From contig JBMNHF010000016.1 of NCBI GenBank assembly GCA_050950205.1, positions 62,001 to 126,000 of the forward strand: DNA of 64,000 bases, read 5' to 3'. Below are positions 24,712 to 31,982 of this stretch, one piece after another (position 1 is the stretch's first letter; each line of letters begins with the position of its first letter). The notes beneath the pieces are model-generated. The model did no database searches. It saw only the letters and a program-made list of their open reading frames with translations, and had not been told where the DNA came from. The position numbers and the translations under genes are program-made. This DNA comes from WRAV01 sp050950205. GTDB lineage: Bacteria > Bacillota > Clostridia > Oscillospirales > Ruminococcaceae.

Positions 24712-26532
24712 ATGGGCAAAATTATAGGCATTGACCTTGGAACAACCAACTCGTGTGTCGCCGTGATGGAAGGCGGCGAAACCGTTGTCATTCCCAACGC
24801 CGAAGGCGCTCGCACCACCGCTTCGGTGGTAGCCTTTAATAAAGATGGAGAGCGCATGGTAGGGCAGGTGGCAAAGCGTCAGGCTGTCACCAACCCCGAT
24901 CGCACCGTCATGAGCATCAAGCGCCACATGGGCAGCAACTACCAAGTAAAAATTGACGACAAAACTTACACACCCCAGCAAATTTCTGCCATGGTGCTGC
25001 AAAAGCTCAAGGCAGATGCCGAAGCGTATCTGGGACACCCCGTCACCGAAGCGGTGATCACCTGCCCTGCCTACTTTACCGACGCCCAGCGCCAGGCCAC
25101 CAAGGACGCAGGCCGCATCGCTGGACTGGAAGTAAAGCGGATCATCAACGAGCCCACCGCTGCCGCTCTGGCCTACGGCATCGACAAAGAGCAGGATCAG
25201 AAAATTATGGTGTACGATCTGGGCGGCGGCACCTTTGACGTTTCCATCATCGAGATGGGAGATGGCGTGCAGGAAGTACTGGCCACCGCCGGAAACAACA
25301 AGCTGGGCGGCGACGACTTTGACGAGCGCATCATCAACTACCTTGCCGACGAATTTAAAAAGGACAACGGCATTGATCTGAGAAACGACAAAATGGCCAT
25401 GCAGCGCCTCAAGGAGGCTGCCGAAAAGGCCAAGATCGAGCTTTCGGGCATGACCAGTGCCAACGTCAACCTGCCCTTTATCACCGCCGATGCTTCCGGC
25501 CCCAAGCATCTGGACATTACCATCACCCGGGCCAAGTTTAACGAGCTGACCGCCGATTTGGTGGATGCCACCATGGGCCCTGTCCGCCAGGCGCTAAACG
25601 ACGCCGGCCTCAAACCTTCCGATATCCAAAAGGTGCTGCTGGTGGGTGGCTCCTCCCGGATTCCCGCCGTGCAGGAAGCTGTCAAGGAGTTTATCGGCAA
25701 GGAGCCTTTTAAGGGCATCAACCCCGACGAATGTGTTGCCATTGGCGCAGCCATTCAGGGCGGCGTGTTGGGCGGCGATGTCAAGGGATTGCTTCTTCTG
25801 GACGTCACCCCTCTGTCTCTGGGAATTGAAACACTGGGCGGAGTCTTCACCAAGATTATCGAGCGCAACACCACCATTCCCACCAAGAAAAGCCAGATCT
25901 TCTCCACCGCCGCCGACGGTCAGACCTCGGTAGAGGTTCACGTTCTGCAGGGCGAGCGGGAAATGGCTGCCGGCAACAAGACGTTGGGCCGCTTCCATCT
26001 GGATAATATTCCCCCCGCACCCCGGGGCACCCCTCAGATCGAGGTCACCTTCGATATCGACGCCAACGGCATCGTCAATGTCTCCGCCAAGGATTTGGGT
26101 ACCGGCAAGGAGCAGCACATCACCATTACCAGCTCCACCAACATGAGCAAGGAGGACATTGAAAAGGCTGTCCGGGAAGCGGAGCAGTATGCCGCCGAGG
26201 ACAAAAAGCGCCGGGAGGAGGCCGAGACCCGCAACAACGCAGATCAAGCTGTCTTCCAGGTAGAAAAATTGATTGCCGATTCCGGCGATAAGATTTCCGA
26301 GGACGATAAACAGCGTCTGAGCGAAAAGAAGGACGCTCTCAAAGAAGCCCTTAAGGGAAGCGATATTGAGCTGATCAAAAAGGGTCAGGAGGAGCTGCAA
26401 AAGGTTCTGTACGAGGTATCCGGCAAGCTGTATGAGGCGCAGGCTGCCCAGCAGTCTCAGGGCGACGCTGGTTCCCCTCCCAACGACGACGGAGTGGTGG
26501 ACGCCGAGTACAAGGAAGTTGACAACGACTAA
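24712..26532 (+). CDS. dnaK: Chaperone protein DnaK (Hsp70)
   Basis: A 606-residue Hsp70. The ATPase domain starts IIGIDLGTTNSCVAVMEGG and includes VYDLGGGTFDVSI and LLVGGSSRIPAV; the substrate-binding domain begins near residue 360 (LLLDVTPLSLGIETLGG). The C-terminal lid ends in the acidic tail YKEVDND, a version of the DnaK EEVD-like terminus. It lacks the 24-residue insertion of Gram-negative DnaK, as expected for Firmicutes. CAGGAGG precedes the ATG. Controlled by CIRCE through the operon. Confidence 0.98.
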   Translation: MGKIIGIDLGTTNSCVAVMEGGETVVIPNAEGARTTASVVAFNKDGERMVGQVAKRQAVTNPDRTVMSIKRHMGSNYQVKIDDKTYTPQQISAMVLQKLKADAEAYLGHPVTEAVITCPAYFTDAQRQATKDAGRIAGLEVKRIINEPTAAALAYGIDKEQDQKIMVYDLGGGTFDVSIIEMGDGVQEVLATAGNNKLGGDDFDERIINYLADEFKKDNGIDLRNDKMAMQRLKEAAEKAKIELSGMTSANVNLPFITADASGPKHLDITITRAKFNELTADLVDATMGPVRQALNDAGLKPSDIQKVLLVGGSSRIPAVQEAVKEFIGKEPFKGINPDECVAIGAAIQGGVLGGDVKGLLLLDVTPLSLGIETLGGVFTKIIERNTTIPTKKSQIFSTAADGQTSVEVHVLQGEREMAAGNKTLGRFHLDNIPPAPRGTPQIEVTFDIDANGIVNVSAKDLGTGKEQHITITSSTNMSKEDIEKAVREAEQYAAEDKKRREEAETRNNADQAVFQVEKLIADSGDKISEDDKQRLSEKKDALKEALKGSDIELIKKGQEELQKVLYEVSGKLYEAQAAQQSQGDAGSPPNDDGVVDAEYKEVDND

Positions 26533-26555
26533 AAAACCCTTTATGATGGAACAGG

Positions 26556-26587
26556 CCACGCCGGGCAGATCAAGCTGTCCGGCGTGG
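26556..26587 (+). other. Strong hairpin in the dnaK-dnaJ gap
   Basis: CCACGCCGG-CAG pairs with CTG-CCGGCGTGG (one mismatch, 6-nt loop). No T run follows, so it is more likely an mRNA-stability or processing element than a full terminator. The rest of the 287-nt gap up to dnaJ shows no gene. Confidence 0.55.
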
Positions 26588-26819
26588 TTCGTGGGAAACC
26601 TTCCGGCAAATCCTGCATAGAATTGGTAATGACGGCAAAAAACAGCTTGTTTTTGCAGTTGTGCCAACGTTTGCGGCATATTTTTCATTCGGTGCCGGGC
26701 TGGGAATGACAGGGAGCCAGCCTCTTTACCCTCTGTGTCGGAAACCGAAGAAATACTTAATCACGACCTGTTGCCGGTTTTGCGCCGGTGCCTAGTTACT
26801 ACGAGAGATGGTGGTAAAC

Positions 26820-27977
26820 TTGCCAGAAAAAAGAGATTATTATGAAGTTTTGGGTGTGCAGAAAGGCGCGTCGGAAGACGAGATCAAAAAAGCATACCGA
26901 AAGCTTGCAAAGCAATACCACCCGGACTTAAATCCCGATGATAAGACCGCCGAAGCAAAATTCAAAGAGATCGGGGAGGCGTACGAGGTTCTCTCTGACC
27001 CTCAGAAGAAAAGCCGATACGATCAGTTTGGCCACGCCGGGGTGGATCCCAGTTACGGGGGAGCCGGAGGAGCGGGCTTTGGCGGATTTTCCGGAGGCTT
27101 TGGCTTCGAGGACTTGGGCGATATTTTCGAGAGCTTTTTTGGCGGCGGGTTTGGCGGTTCCACCCGTACCCGCAATCCCAACGCACCCATCAAAGGGGCA
27201 GACATTCGCTTTAGCATGCCTCTGGACTTTATGGAGGCCGTCAAAGGCGCCAAAAAAACCATATCCATTTCCCGCCTGCAAACCTGCCACACCTGCCGAG
27301 GTTCGGGGGCAGCCGAGGGCACCAGCCCCGAAACCTGTTCCGAATGCGGCGGCTCCGGCCAGATCAAGGTGAGCCAGCGCACACCCTTTGGGGTGGTGCA
27401 GTCATCCAGAGCCTGTTCCCGCTGTGGGGGCAAGGGCACCATCATCCACACCCCCTGCAAAACCTGTGCAGGCAAGGCCAGGGTAAGGGTTAACAAAACC
27501 CTGGAGGTGAGTGTGCCTGCCGGCATTGATGATGGCCAGAGCTTTGTGCTGCGGGGAGAGGGAGATCACGGTCTGAACAATGGCCCTCCCGGCGATTGCG
27601 TGGTAACGGTAAACGTGCGCCCCGATCCCATCTTCCAGCGAGACGGCTTTGATATTTGGTGCGAGATTCCCCTTACCTACGCTCAGGCTGCCTTGGGGGA
27701 TGAGATTGTGGTTCCCACCGTGGACGGCAAGGTGAGCTATACGGTCCCCGAAGGCACACAGCCCGGCGTGGTGTTCCGCCTTCGGAACAAGGGAGTTCCC
27801 TATATCAACGGGCGAGGCCGGGGAGACCAATATGTGCGAGTTTTGCTGGAGGTCCCCCGCAATCTTTCCAGCAAGCAAAAAGAGGCCCTTAAAAACTTCG
27901 ACAATTTGATGAGTGATAAGAACTACGAGAAGCGCAAGAGTTTTTTTGATAAAATTAAGAATGCCATGGGCATTTAA
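26820..27977 (+). CDS. dnaJ: Chaperone protein DnaJ (Hsp40)
   Basis: A protein of about 385 residues, class A J-protein that stimulates DnaK ATPase and delivers substrates. The J domain has YYEVLGVQKGASEDEIKKAYRK and the HPD motif; a Gly/Phe-rich stretch (about 70-115) and four zinc-binding repeats follow: CHTCRGSG, CSECGGSG, CSRCGGKG, CKTCAGKA. The last lacks the final Gly. TTG 26820 gives the usual N terminus (LPEKRDYYEVLG) with GGTGG upstream; ATG 26808 is an alternative adding four residues. It lies 287 nt after dnaK, a larger gap than elsewhere in the operon. Confidence 0.96.
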   Translation: MPEKRDYYEVLGVQKGASEDEIKKAYRKLAKQYHPDLNPDDKTAEAKFKEIGEAYEVLSDPQKKSRYDQFGHAGVDPSYGGAGGAGFGGFSGGFGFEDLGDIFESFFGGGFGGSTRTRNPNAPIKGADIRFSMPLDFMEAVKGAKKTISISRLQTCHTCRGSGAAEGTSPETCSECGGSGQIKVSQRTPFGVVQSSRACSRCGGKGTIIHTPCKTCAGKARVRVNKTLEVSVPAGIDDGQSFVLRGEGDHGLNNGPPGDCVVTVNVRPDPIFQRDGFDIWCEIPLTYAQAALGDEIVVPTVDGKVSYTVPEGTQPGVVFRLRNKGVPYINGRGRGDQYVRVLLEVPRNLSSKQKEALKNFDNLMSDKNYEKRKSFFDKIKNAMGI

Positions 27978-27991
27978 TGGCTATATTTTTC

Positions 27992-28030
27992 AAGGCGCAG
28001 GGAACAGTATCTTTGCGCCCTTCTTTTTTT
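27992..28030 (+). terminator. Terminator after dnaJ
   Basis: AAGGCGCA pairs with TGCGCCCTT (one bulge) around a 14-nt loop, followed by TTCTTTTTTT. Confidence 0.82.
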
Positions 28031-28102
28031 GCCTAAAGGGTACCAAGGACACAAAATTGTTCCCCATAACAGGATTTGAGACAGAGGGTGGATGAAAAGG
28101 AA

Positions 28103-28137
28103 CAAAAAAATACGCACCTCACCTTTGTGAAGTGCGC
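28103..28137 (-). terminator. Terminator after tRNA-Pro
   Basis: Minus strand GCGCACTTCAC-AAAG-GTGAGGTGCG then TATTTTTTT: a strong stem with one G-U pair and T run, about 25 nt past the tRNA. Confidence 0.88.
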
Positions 28138-28161
28138 AATGGGTGTCCAGTCTGACGCTGG

Positions 28162-28238
28162 TGGTCGAGGCGACAGGACTCGAACCTGCGGCTTCTACGT
28201 CCCGAACGTAGCACTCTACCAAACTGAGCTACGCCTCG
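28162..28238 (-). tRNA. tRNA-Pro (anticodon CGG)
   Basis: A complete 77-nt cloverleaf with encoded CCA. The 7-bp acceptor stem is CGAGGCG/CGCCTCG, the D arm contains AGCTCAGTTTGGTAGAG, the anticodon stem CTACG/CGTAG encloses loop TTCGGGA giving anticodon CGG (reads CCG), and the T arm has GGTTCGAGTCC. It has its own promoter and terminator and is a solitary tRNA gene between dnaJ and the opuC operon. Confidence 0.97.
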
Positions 28239-28249
28239 ACAGCCTTTAC

Positions 28250-28279
28250 AATGTAACATAAAAAGCTTGTCCTTGTCAA
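28250..28279 (-). promoter_or_regulatory. Promoter of tRNA-Pro
   Basis: Minus strand TTGACA (28279-28274), 18 nt, TACATT (28255-28250), ending about 11 nt before the mature tRNA. Confidence 0.8.
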
Positions 28280-28358
28280 TAACCCCGGGGGGATTTCTTG
28301 TTACAAAAGGTGTGTTGGTCTGGGATAAGGGTTGTAAAGCCCCTTAGGCAAAAATATC

Positions 28359-28387
28359 ATTAAAATAATATACAATATTATTTTAAT
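28359..28387. repeat. Perfect AT-rich palindrome before the opuC promoter
   Basis: ATTAAAATAATAT (28359-28371), ACA, then its exact complement ATATTATTTTAAT (28375-28387). It ends 13 nt before the -35 box of the opuC promoter, a position suited to a repressor or activator operator. It could also act as a weak AT-only stem, but no leftward or rightward gene needs a terminator here. Confidence 0.7.
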
Positions 28388-28400
28388 TTGGTGAAATAAA

Positions 28401-28429
28401 TTGCCATACCATTCAAAAAATGTTATACT
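28401..28429 (+). promoter_or_regulatory. Promoter of the opuC-type operon
   Basis: TTGCCA (28401-28406), 17 nt, TATACT (28424-28429), about 30 nt before the first gene. Confidence 0.75.
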
Positions 28430-28461
28430 TGCCGTAATAATTTTGTAAAGGGAGGGATGAG

Positions 28462-29598
28462 ATGGTTACTTTCGACAATGTAACAAAGGGCTTTGGCAAC
28501 CACACCGTTATTTCTGACTTGAGCCTTGAGATTCCCCGCGGTCAATTCACCGTTCTCATAGGCCCCAGTGGTTGCGGAAAAACAACGACCCTTAAAATGA
28601 TCAATCGCTTGATAGAGCCCACCAAGGGGAACATCTATGTCGATGGCCAAGACATTACCAAAGTCAGTCCGGTGGATTTGCGCCGACAGATTGGTTATGT
28701 AATACAACAGATTGGCCTTTTCCCCAACATGACCATTGAACAGAATATCGAGGTGGTGCCTCGCCTGCTCAAATGGCCCAAAGAAAAGCGTCGCGAGCGA
28801 ACCCGGGAATTGCTGGAGATGGTGGGGATGGATCCCAAGGAGTATATGGGACGCTACCCATCAGAGCTATCGGGAGGTCAGCAGCAGCGAATCGGGGTGC
28901 TGCGGGCTCTGGCTGTGTCTCCACCACTGATTTTGATGGACGAGCCCTTTGGGGCTTTGGACCCCATCACCCGGGAAGCGCTGCAGGATGAAGTGAAAAA
29001 ACTGCAGATCAACCTGGGAATTACCGTGGTCTTTGTCACCCACGATATTGACGAAGCAGTCAAGCTGGCCGATCGCATCATCCTGATGAAGGATGGAAAG
29101 ATTGTGCAAAATGCACCCCCCGAAACTCTGCTGGCACACCCTGCCAACGACTATGTCAAGGAGTTTATCGGCAAAAAGCGGATGAAGGCCAACTATGACG
29201 TGGATCTGGTGCGGGAAATTATGAATCCTCGCGTGGTGACCACCACCCGGGACAAGGGCTTTGTCGAATCCATCAACCTGATGCGCAAGCACAATGTGGA
29301 CTCTCTGGTGGTGTTGGACGATGAGGGCCGCCTGGAAGGCTTGGTTACCGTTGAGAATCTGCGGGCGGTAGCCGGTAAAAAACACATCTCGCAAATTGGC
29401 CAGGTGGAAATGAAAAGCGTACCCACCATCAGCATGAACGCTCAGGCCCGGGAGGCCTTCGACACCCTGATTACCGAAAAACTGCCTTTTATACTGGTGG
29501 TAGATGGCAAAAACCGAGTCAAGGGACTGGTGAGCAAAACCAGTCTGGTAAAGGCTCTGGCCGGTGTGGTTTGGAGGGATGACGAGGATGATGAGTAA
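28462..29598 (+). CDS. opuCA: Osmoprotectant ABC transporter ATP-binding protein with CBS domains (OpuCA type)
   Basis: A 378-residue ATPase for import of quaternary amines such as glycine betaine, carnitine or choline. Walker A GPSGCGKTT near residue 36, signature LSGGQQQRIG near 139, Walker B LILMDEPFGALD near 158 and the switch His in VTHDIDEA. After residue 245 two CBS domains (MNPRVVTTTRDKGFVESINLM, and SVPTISMNAQAREAFDTLI) follow; in relatives these sense ionic strength. GGGAGG precedes the ATG. It overlaps the first permease gene, and the order ATPase-permease-permease-binding protein is that of OpuC-like systems. Confidence 0.93.
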   Translation: MVTFDNVTKGFGNHTVISDLSLEIPRGQFTVLIGPSGCGKTTTLKMINRLIEPTKGNIYVDGQDITKVSPVDLRRQIGYVIQQIGLFPNMTIEQNIEVVPRLLKWPKEKRRERTRELLEMVGMDPKEYMGRYPSELSGGQQQRIGVLRALAVSPPLILMDEPFGALDPITREALQDEVKKLQINLGITVVFVTHDIDEAVKLADRIILMKDGKIVQNAPPETLLAHPANDYVKEFIGKKRMKANYDVDLVREIMNPRVVTTTRDKGFVESINLMRKHNVDSLVVLDDEGRLEGLVTVENLRAVAGKKHISQIGQVEMKSVPTISMNAQAREAFDTLITEKLPFILVVDGKNRVKGLVSKTSLVKALAGVVWRDDEDDE

Positions 29599-30241
29599 AT
29601 TCATCTCGACCCTGCAAAAAGACTGGCCTCTGCTGCAAATCGCCTTTATAGACCACATTCAGCTTTCTTTTTTTTCGGTGATCCTTGGCATTGTTATTTC
29701 AGTGCCGCTGGGCATTCTGCTGACTCGGATTCCCCGATTGGCCAAACGGGTGATGGCGGTGCTGGGAATTTTGCAGACCATTCCCAGCATGGTGATGTTT
29801 GGCTTGCTTCTTCCCGTTACGGGAATTGGAAAACCCACCGCCATTATTGTGCTGACTATCTACTCGATTCTGCCCATTCTGCGCAACACCTACACCGGCA
29901 TTACCGAAGTGTCCAACGGCTACATTGAAGCGGCCACCGGTATGGGGATGAACAGCCTGCAAATTTTATTTCGAGTGGAGCTGCCGCTGGCTTTGCCGGT
30001 CATTGTTACCGGCATTCGGCTGAGCAGTGTATATATTATTAGCTGGGCCACCGTGGCCGCCATCATTGGAGGCGGGGGACTGGGGGATCTCATCTACACC
30101 GGTCTGGACCGCTACAACCACGCCGTTGTTTTGATGGGAGCCATTCCCGCCAGCCTGCTGGCCATTGCAACCAGTTTTTTGATTGGACAACTGGCCAAAC
30201 TGGCCATTCCCAGAGGCTTAAGGAGGGAAGGCAATGTATGA
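29588..30241 (+). CDS. Osmoprotectant ABC transporter permease 1
   Basis: A 217-residue membrane protein with about six transmembrane helices and the BPD-transport motif EAATGMGMNSLQILFRVELPLALPVI (EAA loop, about residues 120-145) contacting the ATPase. Closest in type to OpuCB/OpuCD/YehY permeases. ATG 29588 lies inside the end of the ATPase gene with GGAGGG 9 nt before it; ATG 29591 is equally possible. It overlaps the second permease gene by 8 nt, which argues for coupled translation and a heterodimeric channel. Confidence 0.9.
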   Translation: MMSKFISTLQKDWPLLQIAFIDHIQLSFFSVILGIVISVPLGILLTRIPRLAKRVMAVLGILQTIPSMVMFGLLLPVTGIGKPTAIIVLTIYSILPILRNTYTGITEVSNGYIEAATGMGMNSLQILFRVELPLALPVIVTGIRLSSVYIISWATVAAIIGGGGLGDLIYTGLDRYNHAVVLMGAIPASLLAIATSFLIGQLAKLAIPRGLRREGNV

Positions 30242-30827
30242 GTTTTTTCAGCGGGCCCTTGTTCACCTGCTCATTTCCTTAGCCGGCGTGCTGCTGGCAG
30301 CAGTGGTGGGGGTGGTGACCGGCATTGTTCTGACCCGCCTGCGAAAACTGGCCGGCCCTGTCATTGCCACAATCGAGGTGCTGCAAACCATTCCTTCTCT
30401 GGCCATGCTCTCCATTCTGCTGGTCTTCTTTGGACTGGGTAACTCCACAGCGGTGATGGCCATCTTCTTTTACTCTCTCCTGCCCATTGTCCGCAACACC
30501 TATACCGGCATTCTTGCCCTGGAGCCTTCCCTGCTGGAAGCCGGGCGGGGGATGGGGATGAGCAGTGCGCAAATTCTGTTTCGGGTAGAATTGCCCAATG
30601 CCATTCCGGTGATTGTTTCGGGACTGCGCATCTCTTTGATTACCGCCTACGGAATTGTCACCATTGCGGTACTGGTTGGGGGCGGGGGTTTGGGACGGTA
30701 CGTTTACCGCGGCATTCAGATGAGAAATATGGGGATGCTGTTTACCGGTGCCATTCCCATCTGCCTGATGGCCTTTTTAACCGACCTGCTTCTCAACAAA
30801 CTGGAACAAAGACTACTGCATCGTTAA
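30234..30827 (+). CDS. Osmoprotectant ABC transporter permease 2
   Basis: A 197-residue permease with about five to six transmembrane helices and an EAA loop (EAGRGMGMSSAQILFRVELPNAIP, about residues 103-125) almost identical to that of the preceding permease. Two similar permeases pairing in one transporter is the norm for OpuC. AGGAGGG lies before ATG 30234, within the upstream reading frame. Substrate specificity cannot be read from the permease. Confidence 0.9.
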   Translation: MYEFFQRALVHLLISLAGVLLAAVVGVVTGIVLTRLRKLAGPVIATIEVLQTIPSLAMLSILLVFFGLGNSTAVMAIFFYSLLPIVRNTYTGILALEPSLLEAGRGMGMSSAQILFRVELPNAIPVIVSGLRISLITAYGIVTIAVLVGGGGLGRYVYRGIQMRNMGMLFTGAIPICLMAFLTDLLLNKLEQRLLHR

Positions 30828-30872
30828 ATGGATACGGATGCGACAACTGGAACTATGACAGGAGGTTTTTTG

Positions 30873-31769
30873 ATGAAAAAACTGCTCTCTTTCTCCCTTG
30901 TGCTGATGCTGCTGTTGTCCATACTGTCCGGTTGCTCCGGCAAGGACAATAAAACAGTGATTGTGGGTGGCAAAAGCTATACCGAGGCCCAGCTTACCTC
31001 CGAAATCATTGCCCAACTGCTGGAGAAAAAAACCGACCTCAAGGTGGAGCGGAAATACGATATGGCTTCCGCCATCTGCTTTGAGTCCATCAACCGGGGG
31101 GATATTCACATCTACCCCGAATACACCGGCGGTATGCTCCTTGCCTATCTGGAGCAGGAAATAGAGCCGGGCACCGACCCCCAGACCACCTACGACAAAG
31201 CCAAGGCCGGCTTTAAGGAGAAGTTTGATTTGGTGGTGCTGGAGTCCATGGGCTTTAACAACACCTATGCCAACGCCATTTCCAGAGAGTTTGCAGAGGC
31301 CAACAACATCCGCACCAACAGCGATCTGGCTCCCTTTACCCCTCAGCTTTCCTACGGAGCAGAGCACAGCTTTTTTGACCGGATGGACGGCTATGAAAAT
31401 ATGTGTGCCATCTATGGCTTTCAATTTGCCAAGGAAGTGAAGATGAATGTGGCCCTTAAATACCAGAGCATGGAAGAGGGCCTGATGGATGTGGTCAACG
31501 TGTACACCACCGACGGCCTGCTTTCCCAGTTGGATGTGGTGGTGCTGGAGGATGACAAGAACTTTTTCCCTGCTTATTATTGCTGCCCGGTGGTGCGGCA
31601 GGATATTTTGGACAAATATCCGGAAATCGAAACCGCTTTGGCCTGTCTGAAGGACTGTGTCACCGAGGAGGATATGATTCGCTATAATTCCTTGGTGGAC
31701 AACGGCAAGATGACCATCCCTGTAGCGGCGGAAGAGTTTATCAAAGAGTTTGGCTTGCTGGACAAGTAA
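30873..31769 (+). CDS. Osmoprotectant-binding lipoprotein (OpuCC/OsmF type)
   Basis: A 298-residue extracytoplasmic binding protein. The signal peptide ends in lipobox LSGC (Cys near residue 21), so it is lipid-anchored. VIVGGKSYTEAQLTSEIIAQLLE and GDIHIYPEYTGGM are characteristic of QAT-family glycine betaine/carnitine/choline receptors. ATG 30873 is chosen because AGGAGG lies 7 nt before it and the frame upstream lacks a signal. Note the Gln/Glu and aromatic pattern varies between family members, so the ligand is not assigned. Last gene of the operon. Confidence 0.92.
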   Translation: MKKLLSFSLVLMLLLSILSGCSGKDNKTVIVGGKSYTEAQLTSEIIAQLLEKKTDLKVERKYDMASAICFESINRGDIHIYPEYTGGMLLAYLEQEIEPGTDPQTTYDKAKAGFKEKFDLVVLESMGFNNTYANAISREFAEANNIRTNSDLAPFTPQLSYGAEHSFFDRMDGYENMCAIYGFQFAKEVKMNVALKYQSMEEGLMDVVNVYTTDGLLSQLDVVVLEDDKNFFPAYYCCPVVRQDILDKYPEIETALACLKDCVTEEDMIRYNSLVDNGKMTIPVAAEEFIKEFGLLDK

Positions 31770-31816
31770 GCCCATTAAAGATGGATATAACGTAGACAGC
31801 ATTGTTCGAGATGGCA

Positions 31817-31850
31817 AACGGGGAGCCTTTAAGGCTCCCCGTTATGGTTT
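31817..31850. terminator. Terminator between opuC operon and mutS2
   Basis: AACGGGGAGCCTT and AAGGCTCCCCGTT form a near-perfect 13-bp inverted repeat with almost no loop, followed by ATGGTTTGAT. The T tract is weak, but the position between convergent genes fits. Confidence 0.75.
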
Positions 31851-31982
31851 GATAAACTCAGAATGCGATGGACTTTGATGCAGGTATCGACAATGGGCAG
31901 AGATTTTTTTGAGAAGGCAAGGAATTCTATCCATGTATGCCTTGTCGCCGCCCATTCTTCATGGAAACGGCGGTGGCTTTTC

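Noticed and set aside
25594..26688. Long minus-strand frame opposite dnaK
   Set aside because: Antisense shadow of a highly conserved chaperone gene; no ribosome binding site.
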